DNA of 64,000 bases from Candidatus Synechococcus calcipolaris G9 (GTDB taxonomy: Bacteria; Cyanobacteriota; Cyanobacteriia; Thermosynechococcales; Thermosynechococcaceae), in the NCBI RefSeq assembly GCF_029582805.1, contig NZ_JAKKUT010000001.1, positions 427,068-491,067 on the forward strand. Direction: 5' to 3'. The position numbers and the translations under genes were made by a program. The notes below the pieces were generated by a model. That model had not been told where the DNA came from. It made no database searches and saw nothing but the letters and a program-made list of their open reading frames with translations. Positions 1 to 8,922 of the stretch are shown here, one piece after another. The stretch's first letter is position 1. Every line of letters begins with the position of its first letter.

Positions 1-192
1 GCTCACCAATTCTATTTCGTCTTCAAAAAACCAGGTACTAGATTGATCATCAAAGGTGACGACTAAACCGATCGCACTGCCATCGGTCATTTTGTAGCCC
101 TTGATTTCTCCGACTTTCCCTAGTTTTTTGATCACATCCTGGGCGACGCGATCGCGAATCCGGCAGACGCGCACTTTTTGCCCCACGTCCAT
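1..192 (-). CDS. petP: PetP-like DUF2862 protein, 3' end cut by the window
   Basis: The reverse strand reads an open frame from an ATG at 190-192 to the window edge (64 codons, no stop). The translation starts MDVGQKVRVCRIRDRV and contains KLGKVGEIKGYKM and TWFFEDE. This matches the short SH3-like DUF2862 family, which includes PetP, a small peripheral subunit of the cyanobacterial cytochrome b6f complex tied to linear electron flow. The family is usually about 65-75 residues, so only a few residues are probably missing. The family call rests on the motif pattern. The specific PetP role is inference, since some cyanobacteria have more than one DUF2862 protein. Confidence 0.75.
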   Translation of the reverse strand, partial: MDVGQKVRVCRIRDRVAQDVIKKLGKVGEIKGYKMTDGSAIGLVVTFDDQSSTWFFEDEIELVS

Positions 193-284
193 AGCTACTC
201 CCAAAACTCGTTAATCCTTGGTCATCCTACCAGGAAATTGCCGCTCAATTTACACCTTGTTGATTTAACTGCTAAATTTTTGGT

Positions 285-3200
285 CTAGGAGCTAAAGTCG
301 CGCCGTTTTTGTAGGAAGGGAAGGGCGATGAGCATCACTAGAATCAGGATGCCTTGATTGCGCCAGTGCCGCTGAACATTGACATTAAACATATAACCCT
401 GATCTTTGTTAAAGCGACTAATGGTGCCTTCCGCCTCGTTGATGGCCCGACTCCGTTGCCGATTCCACTCTAGGTAGGTGTCTTGCCAGGTCTCCATATC
501 CGCTTGATATTGCTCGACCCGTGCTTGGTAGTCTTCCAGTTCAAAGGGATCCTCCGGCGGATCCCCTGGAGATGTGGGTTTGACTGGCTCCGGCTCATTG
601 ACTGCGGGATCGTACTTCGCCTGAATTCCTGGAAAGTTGCAGGTTTCAAAGAGTCCTGGGCCGTAGCAGAGGCACTCTTGTCGCTGTTGTTCTTCGCTGA
701 GGGCATCCCGTTGTTCGGCGGTCAGAGTTTGCCAGCAGGGATCTCGGGCAACATCTTGGCCCAGTCCGGTGAGGGTGACCATGGATTCAAAGGGCCATTT
801 AATCACGGTCATGTGGTTAATGATTTTGCCGGGTAAACCCAAGGAGTCCACGGGTTGAATGCCACCACTGAAAATAATTTGGGGGACGAGACACATCAAA
901 ATAAGTAGGGGAACAATGTTTTGACTGGGGGCAAAGGCAGAGACCACTAACCCCATGATCATCCCGCCAAAAATGGCCAGGGCAAGGGTGATGTACATCT
1001 CAAAGGTGATTGACCAATCCCCGGGAATATTCACCGCTAGTTTGGTGACGAGTAGGTAGGTGGCCCCTTGATACAGGGACAGCATCAGGGCGATCGCCAC
1101 CTTGGAGGAGATATAGGGCAATATCTGTAGGCCAATCATCCGTTCCCGGCGATAGATTTCCACCTCCTTGACCAAATCCCGCATTGTTGTCATTGCGCCG
1201 ATCATCACCGCAATCAGAGTCGTGACAAAAATCATCGTTAAGGCCTGGCCCGCATTACCAGTCAACGGGTCAAACACATCCCGTTTCCAGGAGACGAAAC
1301 TCAACATTCCCAGCAACGGGGCGATCAGCAGAGTCAGGAGTAAGTTACTGCGATCCTGGGCGAGAATGGCAATATTTCGCTGAGTAAGAATAATAAATTG
1401 CTGCCAGGCGGAAATGCGGGCTTTCCGTTCATCGGGTTTGGGCCGCGATCGCTGGCGGCGGGTGTTTTCTTCTGGGGGACGGCTACTGAGTACCCGTTGT
1501 CGGCCAATCACATATTCTTGGTACAACTGGGATTGCCGATAGGCCTGCTCTAGGTCGTGGGGGCTGGGGGCATTGGGGTTTTTCTCTTTGTCCAGGGCGC
1601 GGTAAATTCCCGAAAAATCATCTAGTTTAATGCCCCGGAATTGGGTAGCAAAGGTATGACGAAAATAGTCCAGCATTTGCTCTGGCGGGCCAAAATAGGC
1701 TAATCGCCCGCCCTCGGCCATGTAAATCACCAGATTACATTCACGAATGTTTTGGGTAGCATGGGTAATGATCAAGATGGTACGGCCCTGATCGGCTAAT
1801 TGCCGCAGCAGGTACATCATGTCTGCCTCTGTGCCAGGGTCTAAACCGGAGGTGGCTTCATCTAGGAAAAACAGACTCGGCTGGGTCAGGAGTTCCGCAC
1901 CAATACAGACCCGTCGTTGCTGGCCACCGCTCAAACGGGAAATGGGTATGTCGCGGCGATGGGAAAGGCCCAATTCACTTAACACTGCTTTGACCCGTTC
2001 TTGCCGTTCTTTGCCTGTGGTATCTGGGGGCATTCGCAGCAGGGCGGCGTATTCTAGGGCTTGGCTAATGGTGAGTTCTTCGTGGATGATATTTTTCTGG
2101 GGAACATAGCCCAGTTGGGTTTGAAAGGCTTGGTAGTTACGATAAAAATTCGTTCCATTCACTAAGACCGAACCACTGGTGGCGGGCCGTAAGCCATTCA
2201 GGGTATCCAAGAGGGTTGATTTACCACTGCCACTGGGGCCCAAAATCGCCACAAATTCCTGGGGCAAAATTGACAAAGAAACATCATGGAGAATGCAAGT
2301 TCCTTTACCCACTACTTTGCTGAGGTTGAGGGCATCTAGGCGCAGATTTCCTGATTCAGCGTACTGGGTGAGGGTTTCGTCAATATTTAGAACTAGGCGA
2401 TCGCAACCGACCCGAATGCTGTCTCCCACCCGCAGGAGGGTGGCATCAATCACTTCCTTGCCGTTAACAAAGGTGCCGTTACTAGAGCCGAGGTCAATGA
2501 GAATAAACTCTCCGTCCCGGCGGTTAATCTGGGCATGGGCCCGGGATACGGTGGGATGTTCAATTACTAGGTCATTATTGGGATCTCGACCAATGGTGAG
2601 GGTGACTCGCCCAATCAGGGAAATGGTATTGACGGGAACAGAGAAATCGCTGGATTCAGGCTCGGGAATGCCTAAAATTGTTTCGGTGCTGACATTACCA
2701 ACTTGGGTACCGGGCACCATGCGGACGGGCTGACGTTGGTTCTGAATACTTTCTGGATATTCAAATCCGAGAAATGTCAAGCTAATTTGGTCTGACAAGT
2801 CGTAGCGATCGCCAATTTGTAATTCCCTAGCTTCCGCCATCTCAGGATGGGCTAAGTCAACCAACGTCAGGCGATCGCCCTGATCCATGATCCGTAAATG
2901 ACACAGGGCAATATCCGGTTCATCGAGAACAATGTCACAGGCTGTATTGCTGCCTAAAAGGGATGTGGTGTCCAGGAGTCCCCAGTCTTGATACCACGTC
3001 GAAGTGCGGACTTGAATCACCGGCAGGCGATCGCCCCGGAGAACCAGATTCGTTTCGCCGGAACTAGTCCATTCCAGCCGAAACCGGAGAGCCGAGTCCC
3101 CTAAACTAAGGAGGTCTCCATCTTCCAAAGGCGTAGGAATATTGGCCGCTAGCTTTTGGTTATTGAGGCGAGTACCATTGTTACTACCCAAGTCAGTGAT

Positions 3201-3371
3201 GCAGTAATGACTCTGAATCCACTCAATGCGGGCGTGGTAACGGGATACAGAAACATCATTGAGGACGAGGGTATTATCCGATGCCCGACCAATACGAATT
3301 TCTGTACCATTCAGGCTGAGGCCCTGGGGCCCCATTTGCTTAACCAGTTCTAACCAAGCTGGCCGACTCAT
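285..3371 (-). CDS. FHA-domain ABC-2 exporter (ABCG-like), fused ATPase and permease
   Basis: This 1028-residue protein joins a regulatory front end to a complete ABC half-transporter. FHA domains lie near residues 24-95 (RIGR...SRYHARIEW, DLGSNNGT) and 256-330 (TIGRDPNNDLVI, SRAHAQI, DLGSSNGTF). A degenerate FHA-like stretch (about 135-190) lacks the GR and SNGT signatures. The ATPase has Walker A GPSGSGKST (about 377-385), signature LSGGQQRR (about 480) and Walker B LFFLDEATSGLD (about 500). A permease of roughly six hydrophobic segments follows (about 690-1022), broken by a long Pro/Glu-rich soluble loop (about 870-1000) containing several cysteines. FHA domains bind phosphothreonine, so the transporter is probably gated by a Ser/Thr kinase. 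The substrate is unknown. It stands alone, with no partner gene beside it. Confidence 0.88.
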   Translation of the reverse strand: MSRPAWLELVKQMGPQGLSLNGTEIRIGRASDNTLVLNDVSVSRYHARIEWIQSHYCITDLGSNNGTRLNNQKLAANIPTPLEDGDLLSLGDSALRFRLEWTSSGETNLVLRGDRLPVIQVRTSTWYQDWGLLDTTSLLGSNTACDIVLDEPDIALCHLRIMDQGDRLTLVDLAHPEMAEARELQIGDRYDLSDQISLTFLGFEYPESIQNQRQPVRMVPGTQVGNVSTETILGIPEPESSDFSVPVNTISLIGRVTLTIGRDPNNDLVIEHPTVSRAHAQINRRDGEFILIDLGSSNGTFVNGKEVIDATLLRVGDSIRVGCDRLVLNIDETLTQYAESGNLRLDALNLSKVVGKGTCILHDVSLSILPQEFVAILGPSGSGKSTLLDTLNGLRPATSGSVLVNGTNFYRNYQAFQTQLGYVPQKNIIHEELTISQALEYAALLRMPPDTTGKERQERVKAVLSELGLSHRRDIPISRLSGGQQRRVCIGAELLTQPSLFFLDEATSGLDPGTEADMMYLLRQLADQGRTILIITHATQNIRECNLVIYMAEGGRLAYFGPPEQMLDYFRHTFATQFRGIKLDDFSGIYRALDKEKNPNAPSPHDLEQAYRQSQLYQEYVIGRQRVLSSRPPEENTRRQRSRPKPDERKARISAWQQFIILTQRNIAILAQDRSNLLLTLLIAPLLGMLSFVSWKRDVFDPLTGNAGQALTMIFVTTLIAVMIGAMTTMRDLVKEVEIYRRERMIGLQILPYISSKVAIALMLSLYQGATYLLVTKLAVNIPGDWSITFEMYITLALAIFGGMIMGLVVSAFAPSQNIVPLLILMCLVPQIIFSGGIQPVDSLGLPGKIINHMTVIKWPFESMVTLTGLGQDVARDPCWQTLTAEQRDALSEEQQRQECLCYGPGLFETCNFPGIQAKYDPAVNEPEPVKPTSPGDPPEDPFELEDYQARVEQYQADMETWQDTYLEWNRQRSRAINEAEGTISRFNKDQGYMFNVNVQRHWRNQGILILVMLIALPFLQKRRDFSS

Positions 3372-3504
3372 AAGACATTTTGCTTCTAGATGATGGCCGT
3401 CAGTGTAGCGGATTACGGGGGCATTACGAAATGTATACTGCGGCTAGGTGCAAGGGAGATCATTTACCCCGATTTTTTCCCATAGCCATCTTTTCCAATC
3501 AAAC

Positions 3505-4683
3505 CTAAGAGGGATAACTCCTGCCCCAGCCCGTAATGGCTTGAATTCGAGAGCGAGTGCGATGCCATGTTTGACGCATCCAGTTGGGAGCCTTCGGGGG
3601 CGTTGCTTGGACTGGAAAATCGATGGGTTCAGCGACAAAGGTCGAGGAGAGGGAAAAGTTAGAAGAGAGGGAAGAGGATACCGATGGGGATCGCGGCACT
3701 AATCCCAAATTAGCCCCCGTTGGTCGCAGCGATCGCTGGCTACTTAAAGCAGAACCTAGGGCTTGGCGACCCATGGTCATAGCAAAATTACCAATGCCTG
3801 AGGGAATTAAACGGGCAAAGGCACAATGGGTATCCTGGGGATAGTTCTTCACATCTCCATGGACGACCAAGGTAGAGGAGTCCCCACCATCAAGGGCCGT
3901 GGCATCGGTCACACCCCGGTCAAGAAGAAACTGTTGTAACTGGGCAAAGGACACCCCTGGGGAACCATTGTTACCCCGACCATCCGCCACCAGAAAAACA
4001 TACTCGTTCTGCCGCCGCCCCACAATCGTTTTTGGATGATTATCTGCATCCGCGTGTTGGGGTTGGCCATTCAGGATGAGATGACGCTGACCCGCAATCA
4101 CATGGTGGGGAGCCGAAGGCAATTCACCTTGGTAAAATTCCATGCCCCCTTGGGCGGGAAAGTTCACAATCGCCCCAAAATCTTGGCGATGGGGCCGCAC
4201 CTGTTGACCATTGACAAAATATGCTCCTTCAACCATTGAGGGAATGGTTCCCTGGCCCGTGAGGCAGGTTTGGCGGAGATCTGCATAGGGAATACGAATA
4301 TCCAAGGTTCCTCTGATCCACCGCTGGTAGTCATTAAAGCCATTCACTTGTCCCGGTTGAATCCATTGATAGAAGTTGGTATTAATTGCTGCCAGGGTAT
4401 TATTCCGCCGGGCAAAGGATTCCGTTGTTTCTAAATAGGTATCGGTGCCACTGCTATTGGGCGAAGTCATGACAACATTCACCTGATCCATTTGGGCTGC
4501 AACGAAGTATACAGCGGTTCCTTGAATGGAATGCTGGGAATAATGGACACCGGGGGCAATTTGACTGGCAAGGACAACTTGAGTAGCAACTAATGTAGCT
4601 AACATGGTTTGTTCCCTAAAGATTCTTGACCATTTTGACGATAGGTGAGGGTAAACAGTTTCCAATTTCCCCATGATCAACAT
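3505..4683 (-). CDS. Phosphodiester glycosidase family (NAGPA/DUF2233) exported protein
   Basis: The C-terminal two thirds carries the NAGPA fold signature: AAINTNFYQW early, then GRRQNEYVFLVADGRG and the hallmark ALDGGDSSTLVV. The family includes the mammalian uncovering enzyme that cleaves GlcNAc phosphodiesters and bacterial proteins thought to trim cell-wall or polysaccharide phosphodiesters. A basic stretch followed by a hydrophobic run (KWSRIFREQTMLATLVATQV) suggests export. The start is uncertain: a TTG at 4689, ATG at 4683, ATG at 4674 and ATG at 4605 are all in frame. The last has an AGGGA-like ribosome site but loses the basic part of the signal. The last 100 residues are Ser/Pro-rich low complexity. 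Substrate unknown. Confidence 0.75.
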   Translation of the reverse strand: MLIMGKLETVYPHLSSKWSRIFREQTMLATLVATQVVLASQIAPGVHYSQHSIQGTAVYFVAAQMDQVNVVMTSPNSSGTDTYLETTESFARRNNTLAAINTNFYQWIQPGQVNGFNDYQRWIRGTLDIRIPYADLRQTCLTGQGTIPSMVEGAYFVNGQQVRPHRQDFGAIVNFPAQGGMEFYQGELPSAPHHVIAGQRHLILNGQPQHADADNHPKTIVGRRQNEYVFLVADGRGNNGSPGVSFAQLQQFLLDRGVTDATALDGGDSSTLVVHGDVKNYPQDTHCAFARLIPSGIGNFAMTMGRQALGSALSSQRSLRPTGANLGLVPRSPSVSSSLSSNFSLSSTFVAEPIDFPVQATPPKAPNWMRQTWHRTRSRIQAITGWGRSYPS

Positions 4684-4786
4684 AATCAATTCTAGACCTT
4701 AGAAAATATTTGGGGGGCGAGTAGGTTTGTCTAGTAGCAGTTGTGGCGGTAGTGGGTCGGGGGCAGTTAGCAAGGTTAATACAAGA

Positions 4787-4814
4787 TTAAATATCAGCAA
4801 TTTAATATCAGCAA
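4787..4814. repeat. Two-copy tandem repeat, 14-bp unit
   Basis: The unit TTAAATATCAGCAA (4787-4800) is followed directly by TTTAATATCAGCAA (4801-4814), with one mismatch. It lies just past the 3' end of sufR. It is one of several two-copy tandem duplications in intergenic DNA of this window. Confidence 0.7.
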
Positions 4815-4829
4815 TCCAAACCATGTAAA

Positions 4830-5504
4830 TTAATTAATGGGTGAAATTAAATAGCCACAGCGATGTTCCCCATCCACCATCCAGTGGGTTCGCTTCACCT
4901 GGCAATGTTCTAAGGCAATGGCAAACATTTCAAGTTCATGCTCACAGATTGTCGGAAAGGTTTGGGCTACGCTGGAAATGGCACAGTTATATTCTGTAAA
5001 TAGGTAAGCATTTGGGTTCTCGGCATCGGTGACGGGATAGTATTCTGCCATGTAACCTTCGGCGTAGCGTAGTTTCACCAGTTGGGCAAGGCGATCGCCC
5101 AGGGGGCCATTGCCCAGTTGCTTACGATAATCTAGGGCCTTTTGTTGCCATGCCTTTTGGAGAATATCCTGCATCTGCTCTGGGCTAACGGTGGCGGCCA
5201 CCGCTCCCAGTAATTCTACCGCAAAGCCATTGGGGGTAGCCCCTTCCTGTAATTGTTGGAGATGGCGTAACTGCTCTCGACCCGACGGACTCACCCGATA
5301 GAGGAGTTGGGGCCGGCCCACGCCCATTTGGGTGGTCTCGTACTCAATGAGGTGTTCTTCTTCTAAATCTTTGAGATGTCGCCGCACCGCTTGGGGGCTA
5401 ATTCCCAAAATTTCAGCAATATCCTGGGCCGGCGATCGCCCCTGCTTGAGTAGGCAATGGAGAATATCTTGCTTCGTAGAGGATGTGGTATTCACGATAT
5501 TCAC
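4830..5504 (-). CDS. sufR: SufR, iron-sulfur-cluster-sensing repressor of suf genes
   Basis: A 224-residue DeoR/ArsR-like winged-helix protein. The N-terminal helix-turn-helix (KQDILHCLLKQGRSPAQDIAEILGISPQAVRRHLKDLE) is followed by a C-terminal domain with the spaced cysteines expected of SufR: YNCAIS, TICEHE, EHCQV and HRCGYL. Known SufR proteins are Fe-S homodimers that repress the suf operon when holo. The gene is divergent from sufB, and two perfect CAAC-N6-GTTG operators lie between them, which strongly supports the name and autoregulation. The start used is a GTG at 5504; a second in-frame GTG sits three codons later at 5495. Neither has a strong ribosome site. Confidence 0.93.
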   Translation of the reverse strand: MNIVNTTSSTKQDILHCLLKQGRSPAQDIAEILGISPQAVRRHLKDLEEEHLIEYETTQMGVGRPQLLYRVSPSGREQLRHLQQLQEGATPNGFAVELLGAVAATVSPEQMQDILQKAWQQKALDYRKQLGNGPLGDRLAQLVKLRYAEGYMAEYYPVTDAENPNAYLFTEYNCAISSVAQTFPTICEHELEMFAIALEHCQVKRTHWMVDGEHRCGYLISPIN

Positions 5505-5563
5505 GCCAGGGTGACAGATACAGCTATACAGATGCTAGGCATGCAAGGCAGTGACTTGACTAA

Positions 5564-5581
5564 AACAACATGAGTGTTGTT
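5564..5581. promoter_or_regulatory. SufR operator 1 (AACAAC-N6-GTTGTT)
   Basis: A perfect inverted repeat AACAAC ATGAGT GTTGTT in the sufR/sufB divergent region, nearer sufR. It contains the established SufR core CAAC-N6-GTTG (5566-5579). Its centre is 37 bp from the centre of operator 2. Published SufR regions also have two such sites, so autorepression of sufR from this one is likely. Confidence 0.85.
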
Positions 5582-5597
5582 AAACTATCAGTGAGAC

Positions 5598-5621
5598 TTA
5601 AACAACTTGCTTGTTGTTTAA
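5598..5621. promoter_or_regulatory. SufR operator 2, 24-bp perfect palindrome
   Basis: TTAAACAAC TTGCTT GTTGTTTAA is a perfect palindrome around the SufR core CAAC-N6-GTTG. It is longer than operator 1, so it is probably the tighter site. A TATACT sequence (5622-5627), a plausible -10 for sufB, follows immediately, so bound SufR would block polymerase. The sufB start codon is at 5673. Confidence 0.88.
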
Positions 5622-5672
5622 TATACTATAGCCTAGGCCCAGCCTGTCCCTTACGAAAGTCGAGAACACTAC

Positions 5673-7109
5673 ATGTCCGCAACGGTGCAGTCCCTCGTTA
5701 ATCAGCCCTATAAGTACGGCTTTATCACGGAGATCGAATCTGAAAGCATTCCCCGTGGTCTCAGTGAAGACGTGATTCGCCTGATCTCTGCCAAAAAGAA
5801 TGAGCCAGAGTTTATGCTGGACTTTCGGCTGCGGGCCTATCGCCAGTGGTTAAAAATGACCGAACCCACCTGGCCCAATGTAGACTATCCCCCTATTGAC
5901 TACCAAAATATCGTTTATTACTCTGCCCCCAAGAAAAAAGAAAAACTGAGTAGTCTGGAGGAAGTGGATCCCATCCTTCTGGAAACCTTTGAAAAACTAG
6001 GGATTCCCCTCTCGGAACAAAAGCGGCTGAGTAATGTGGCGGTGGATGCCATCTTTGATAGTGTCTCTGTGGCGACCACCTTTCGGGAAGAACTGGCTAA
6101 GGAAGGGATTATCTTCTGTTCGATTTCCGAGGCCTTGCAGCACCATCCAGACCTTGTGGAACAATACCTGGGTAGTGTGGTTCCCGTGGCGGATAACTTC
6201 TATGCGGCCCTGAATTCAGCGGTCTTTACCGATGGTTCCTTTGTGTACATTCCCAAAAACACCCGTTGTCCCATGGATTTATCCACCTATTTTCGGATTA
6301 ATAATGGCGAATCGGGGCAGTTTGAACGCACCCTAATTATTGCCGAAGAAGGGAGCTATGTCAGCTATTTGGAGGGGTGTACCGCGCCCATGTTTGACAC
6401 CAATCAACTCCATGCTGCCGTCGTGGAATTGGTAGCCCTCGATAACGCTGAAATCAAATATTCCACGGTGCAAAACTGGTATGCCGGGGATGAAAATGGC
6501 AAGGGCGGCATCTATAACTTTGTCACCAAGCGGGGAATGTGCCGCGGCCATGACTCAAAAATTTCCTGGACTCAGGTGGAAACCGGCTCCGCCATTACTT
6601 GGAAATATCCCAGTTGTATCCTAGTGGGCGATCGCTCCGTGGGGGAATTTTATTCCGTGGCCCTCACCAATAATTGCCAGCAAGCCGATACGGGTACAAA
6701 AATGATCCATGTGGGCAAAGACACCCGCAGCACGATTATTTCTAAGGGTATTTCGGCGGGGCGATCGCGTAATAGTTACCGTGGTCTAGTGAAAGTTAGC
6801 CCAAAAGCCGAGGGGGCCCGGAACTACTCCCAGTGTGATTCCATGCTCATTGGTGATAACTCTGGAGCCAATACGTTTCCCTATATCCAGGTACAAAACA
6901 ACACCGCCCAAGTGGAGCATGAAGCCTCTACCTCCAAGATTGGCGAAGATCAACTCTTTTACTTTAGTCAACGGGGCATCTCCGCCGAGGATGCTGTCTC
7001 GATGATCATCAGTGGTTTTTGCCGGGATGTTTTTAATCAATTGCCCATGGAGTTTGCGGTTGAAGCCGATCGCCTCTTGAGTTTGAAATTAGAAGGCAGT
7101 GTCGGCTAG
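5673..7109 (+). CDS. sufB: SufB, Fe-S cluster assembly scaffold protein
   Basis: Full-length SufB (478 residues). It includes [19 protein letters not shown], the conserved [15 protein letters not shown] stretch, [19 protein letters not shown] and [21 protein letters not shown], all family hallmarks near the C-terminal beta-helix core. SufB, with SufC and SufD, receives persulfide sulfur and builds Fe-S clusters, chiefly for photosystem I and ferredoxins in cyanobacteria. It is expressed from a promoter overlapped by SufR operator 2. Unusually for cyanobacteria, sufC, sufD and sufS do not follow. The next 1.8 kb is scarred, AT-rich accessory DNA, so the usual operon is either split or was rearranged here. 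Confidence 0.97.
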   Translation: MSATVQSLVNQPYKYGFITEIESESIPRGLSEDVIRLISAKKNEPEFMLDFRLRAYRQWLKMTEPTWPNVDYPPIDYQNIVYYSAPKKKEKLSSLEEVDPILLETFEKLGIPLSEQKRLSNVAVDAIFDSVSVATTFREELAKEGIIFCSISEALQHHPDLVEQYLGSVVPVADNFYAALNSAVFTDGSFVYIPKNTRCPMDLSTYFRINNGESGQFERTLIIAEEGSYVSYLEGCTAPMFDTNQLHAAVVELVALDNAEIKYSTVQNWYAGDENGKGGIYNFVTKRGMCRGHDSKISWTQVETGSAITWKYPSCILVGDRSVGEFYSVALTNNCQQADTGTKMIHVGKDTRSTIISKGISAGRSRNSYRGLVKVSPKAEGARNYSQCDSMLIGDNSGANTFPYIQVQNNTAQVEHEASTSKIGEDQLFYFSQRGISAEDAVSMIISGFCRDVFNQLPMEFAVEADRLLSLKLEGSVG

Positions 7110-7119
7110 ATCAAAATAG

Positions 7120-7540
7120 GGTAGTGCCAAACTAGATAAGGATGCATTGTAATCATGTCATGAAGGATCAAATTGCTCCAAGATAGTTTTCTACTTTTTT
7201 GGAGGATGATAATATTTTCCTAACTAGACGTGACACTCGCTGGCGCAAGGTGCAGTTGGACTAGTCAATATAGCTGGTTTTACCACCGTCTTTACCTACA
7301 CATTGATGTTGCTTCCTTGGAAAGATACCCACGTAGGCTGACTAAAAATCGGTGTAGGCAACTGCGCAGTTGATACACTGCTGACAACGTATCCCACAAT
7401 CCCTTCGCACCCTCTCAAGTGCGATCACCAACATACCCCAATTTCTCTTGTTTGACATCATAATGCCAGCCAAATCCATTGCTTGTTACCGTTGCTGCCC
7501 ACAAACGGCCACGTCTCATCACACTGGATGGTTAAGTGCC
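7120..7540 (-). pseudogene. Degraded IS1-family transposase (InsB-like) remnant
   Basis: No intact frame exists, but the reverse strand reads recognisable IS1-type transposase in pieces. LTIQCDETWPFVG and NKQWIWLA start at about 7535. After frame changes come GYVGDRT, then CAVAYTDF, then GKTSYID and CTLRQRVSRLVRK, then SKKVENYLGAI near 7165. Stops replace the expected Trp and Arg codons, for example after YTDF and SYID. The segment ends at GGTAGTGCCAAAC (7120-7132), which looks like an IS1-type terminal repeat, 11 bp past sufB. The zinc-finger (InsA-like) part is gone. This is an old insertion scar and explains the 600-bp gap after sufB. Confidence 0.8.
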
Positions 7541-7717
7541 TTTTTTTTGCCGTACCTATAAGTTACTCACAAAAAGTAATTTTTATTTTATGTGAAATAA
7601 TTATATACAAAAACTATACATTATATAATTTCTCAAATAGACCAAAATTTAGCTTTTTTATTGAAGAAAACTTTGAATGAACAACACTAGTTTCCTCGGA
7701 GATTCAACGATACGATA

Positions 7718-8086
7718 ATGGACACATTTGACTATCAGGCTTCTCGACATTTTTTAGAGCAAAAGTATTTAACTTTAAGGGCAAAACGGCATGCTTTATG
7801 GCAACAAGCTTACTCCGACTGTCAAAGTATTATTACAATGATGATTGAGAACTATCACCCCAAACGTATTATTCAGTGGGGATCAGTTTTATATCCGAAG
7901 CATTTTTCTGAAGTATCGGATATTGATTTAGCTGTAGAAGGTTTGGAAACACAAATATTCATGAAACTTTTTTCTCAGGCAGAAGATATGACAAGTTTTT
8001 CGTTGGATTTAATTCAATGGGAATATATTCATCCCTCATTTCAAGAAATTATTTTAATGAAAGGTACTATTGTTTATGGTGAATGA
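7718..8086 (+). CDS. MNT-type nucleotidyltransferase antitoxin (MntA-like)
   Basis: A 122-residue minimal nucleotidyltransferase. The catalytic signature is visible as GS (residues 55-56) followed after ten residues by SDIDLAV (67-73), with two aspartates placed for metal binding. Members of this family pair with HEPN RNases and silence them by AMPylating or oligo-adenylating the toxin. The next gene, a HEPN-like protein, overlaps by 11 bp, which supports a two-gene toxin-antitoxin operon. Base composition is far more AT-rich than the flanking sufB and binding-protein genes, and dead transposases lie on both sides, so the pair was probably acquired horizontally. Confidence 0.82.
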   Translation: MDTFDYQASRHFLEQKYLTLRAKRHALWQQAYSDCQSIITMMIENYHPKRIIQWGSVLYPKHFSEVSDIDLAVEGLETQIFMKLFSQAEDMTSFSLDLIQWEYIHPSFQEIILMKGTIVYGE

Positions 8087-8567
8087 AGACATTTTGCTCT
8101 TGGTTGGTGAAATTAATAAAAGTCTTGAAGTGCTTAATGATATAAATGCACTTTATGATAATTATGCTGCTATTTTTAGTCAAAAGGATCAGCGAGATAT
8201 ACGGGATGCAGTTTTGCTTGCCGACATTTTATGTAACACTTATACTTGCATAGAAACGCTTTTATTGCGAATTTCTCGTTTGTTTGAAAATCATCTTGAT
8301 TCAGAACAATGGCATAAAGAGTTATTACGAAAAATGCATATTGAGATTCCAGGAATTCGTAAAGCTGTACTTTCTCAAGAAACCTATGAGCTTTTAGATG
8401 AACTAAGGCGGTTTCAGCATTTCAAAAGATACTATTATGATTTTAAGTATGACTGGTCACGGTTAGATTTCTTGCGTAATGTCTATGAAAGAGTCTTTCC
8501 CTTAGTTAAGAACGACATGGAAGAATATGTGACATTTCTAATGGGTCAAGCGCAAGTCAAAGAATAG
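8076..8567 (+). CDS. HEPN/HepT-like RNase toxin
   Basis: An alpha-helical protein of 163 residues starting at the ATG 8076 (a TTG at 8070 is also in frame). The segment DELRRFQHFKRYYYDF (about 108-123) resembles the HepT-like catalytic helix, where an Arg and a His separated by a few residues plus a Tyr form the RNase site. Here R111/R112, H115 and Y119-Y121 are the candidates. It follows the MNT antitoxin with an 11-bp overlap, the usual order in cyanobacterial MNT/HEPN modules. The spacing differs from the classical R-x4-H-x-Y motif, so activity cannot be assumed. The gene is AT-rich. Confidence 0.75.
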   Translation: MVNEDILLLVGEINKSLEVLNDINALYDNYAAIFSQKDQRDIRDAVLLADILCNTYTCIETLLLRISRLFENHLDSEQWHKELLRKMHIEIPGIRKAVLSQETYELLDELRRFQHFKRYYYDFKYDWSRLDFLRNVYERVFPLVKNDMEEYVTFLMGQAQVKE

Positions 8568-8574
8568 AGTTTTT

Positions 8575-8903
8575 ATGAATTAAAAGGACAATTGTTGACC
8601 GAAAGTATCAACTGAAGCTTCTCGAATTAGTGTGTGCTTGGTGTGCAGAACGCAAGCTTGTTTTAGGTCAAATCCCTGTGAATATTGGGTCTAACGAGAT
8701 AACGGCCATTCCGGTTCTCCTTGAGCAACTGGACTGTAAGAAGGCGATCATCGCCATTGATGTAATGGGAAGGCATGCGGCGATTGCCAAGCAAATCTGT
8801 GCGGCTCAAGAAGATGATTCTTGAATTTGTATTCACAATGGGGTGAGTAACTTTAGCATCTTGAAGCGATTAGCCTTGAATCTCTTCCTCAACCCCTGAT
8901 GAA
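8575..8903 (+). pseudogene. ISAs1-family transposase remnant
   Basis: A 64-codon open stretch (8630-8824) reads VCAWCAERKLVLGQ, SNEITAIPVLLEQLD and IIAIDVMGRHAAIAKQI. This is the DDE-region signature of ISAs1/H-repeat transposases, where SNEITAIP and IDAMG are conserved. Downstream, after a gap in homology, VSNFSILKRLALNLF (8844-8890) matches the C-terminal end of the same family. The N-terminal part, the middle and the terminal repeats are missing. It is the second dead insertion sequence bounding the MNT/HEPN pair. Confidence 0.8.
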
Positions 8904-8922
8904 TCTTTTAATTTTGATGAGT

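Noticed and set aside
7483-7680. 65-codon + strand frame after sufB
   Set aside because: It lies opposite the decayed IS1-type transposase and in an AT-rich leader, and has no recognisable pattern.
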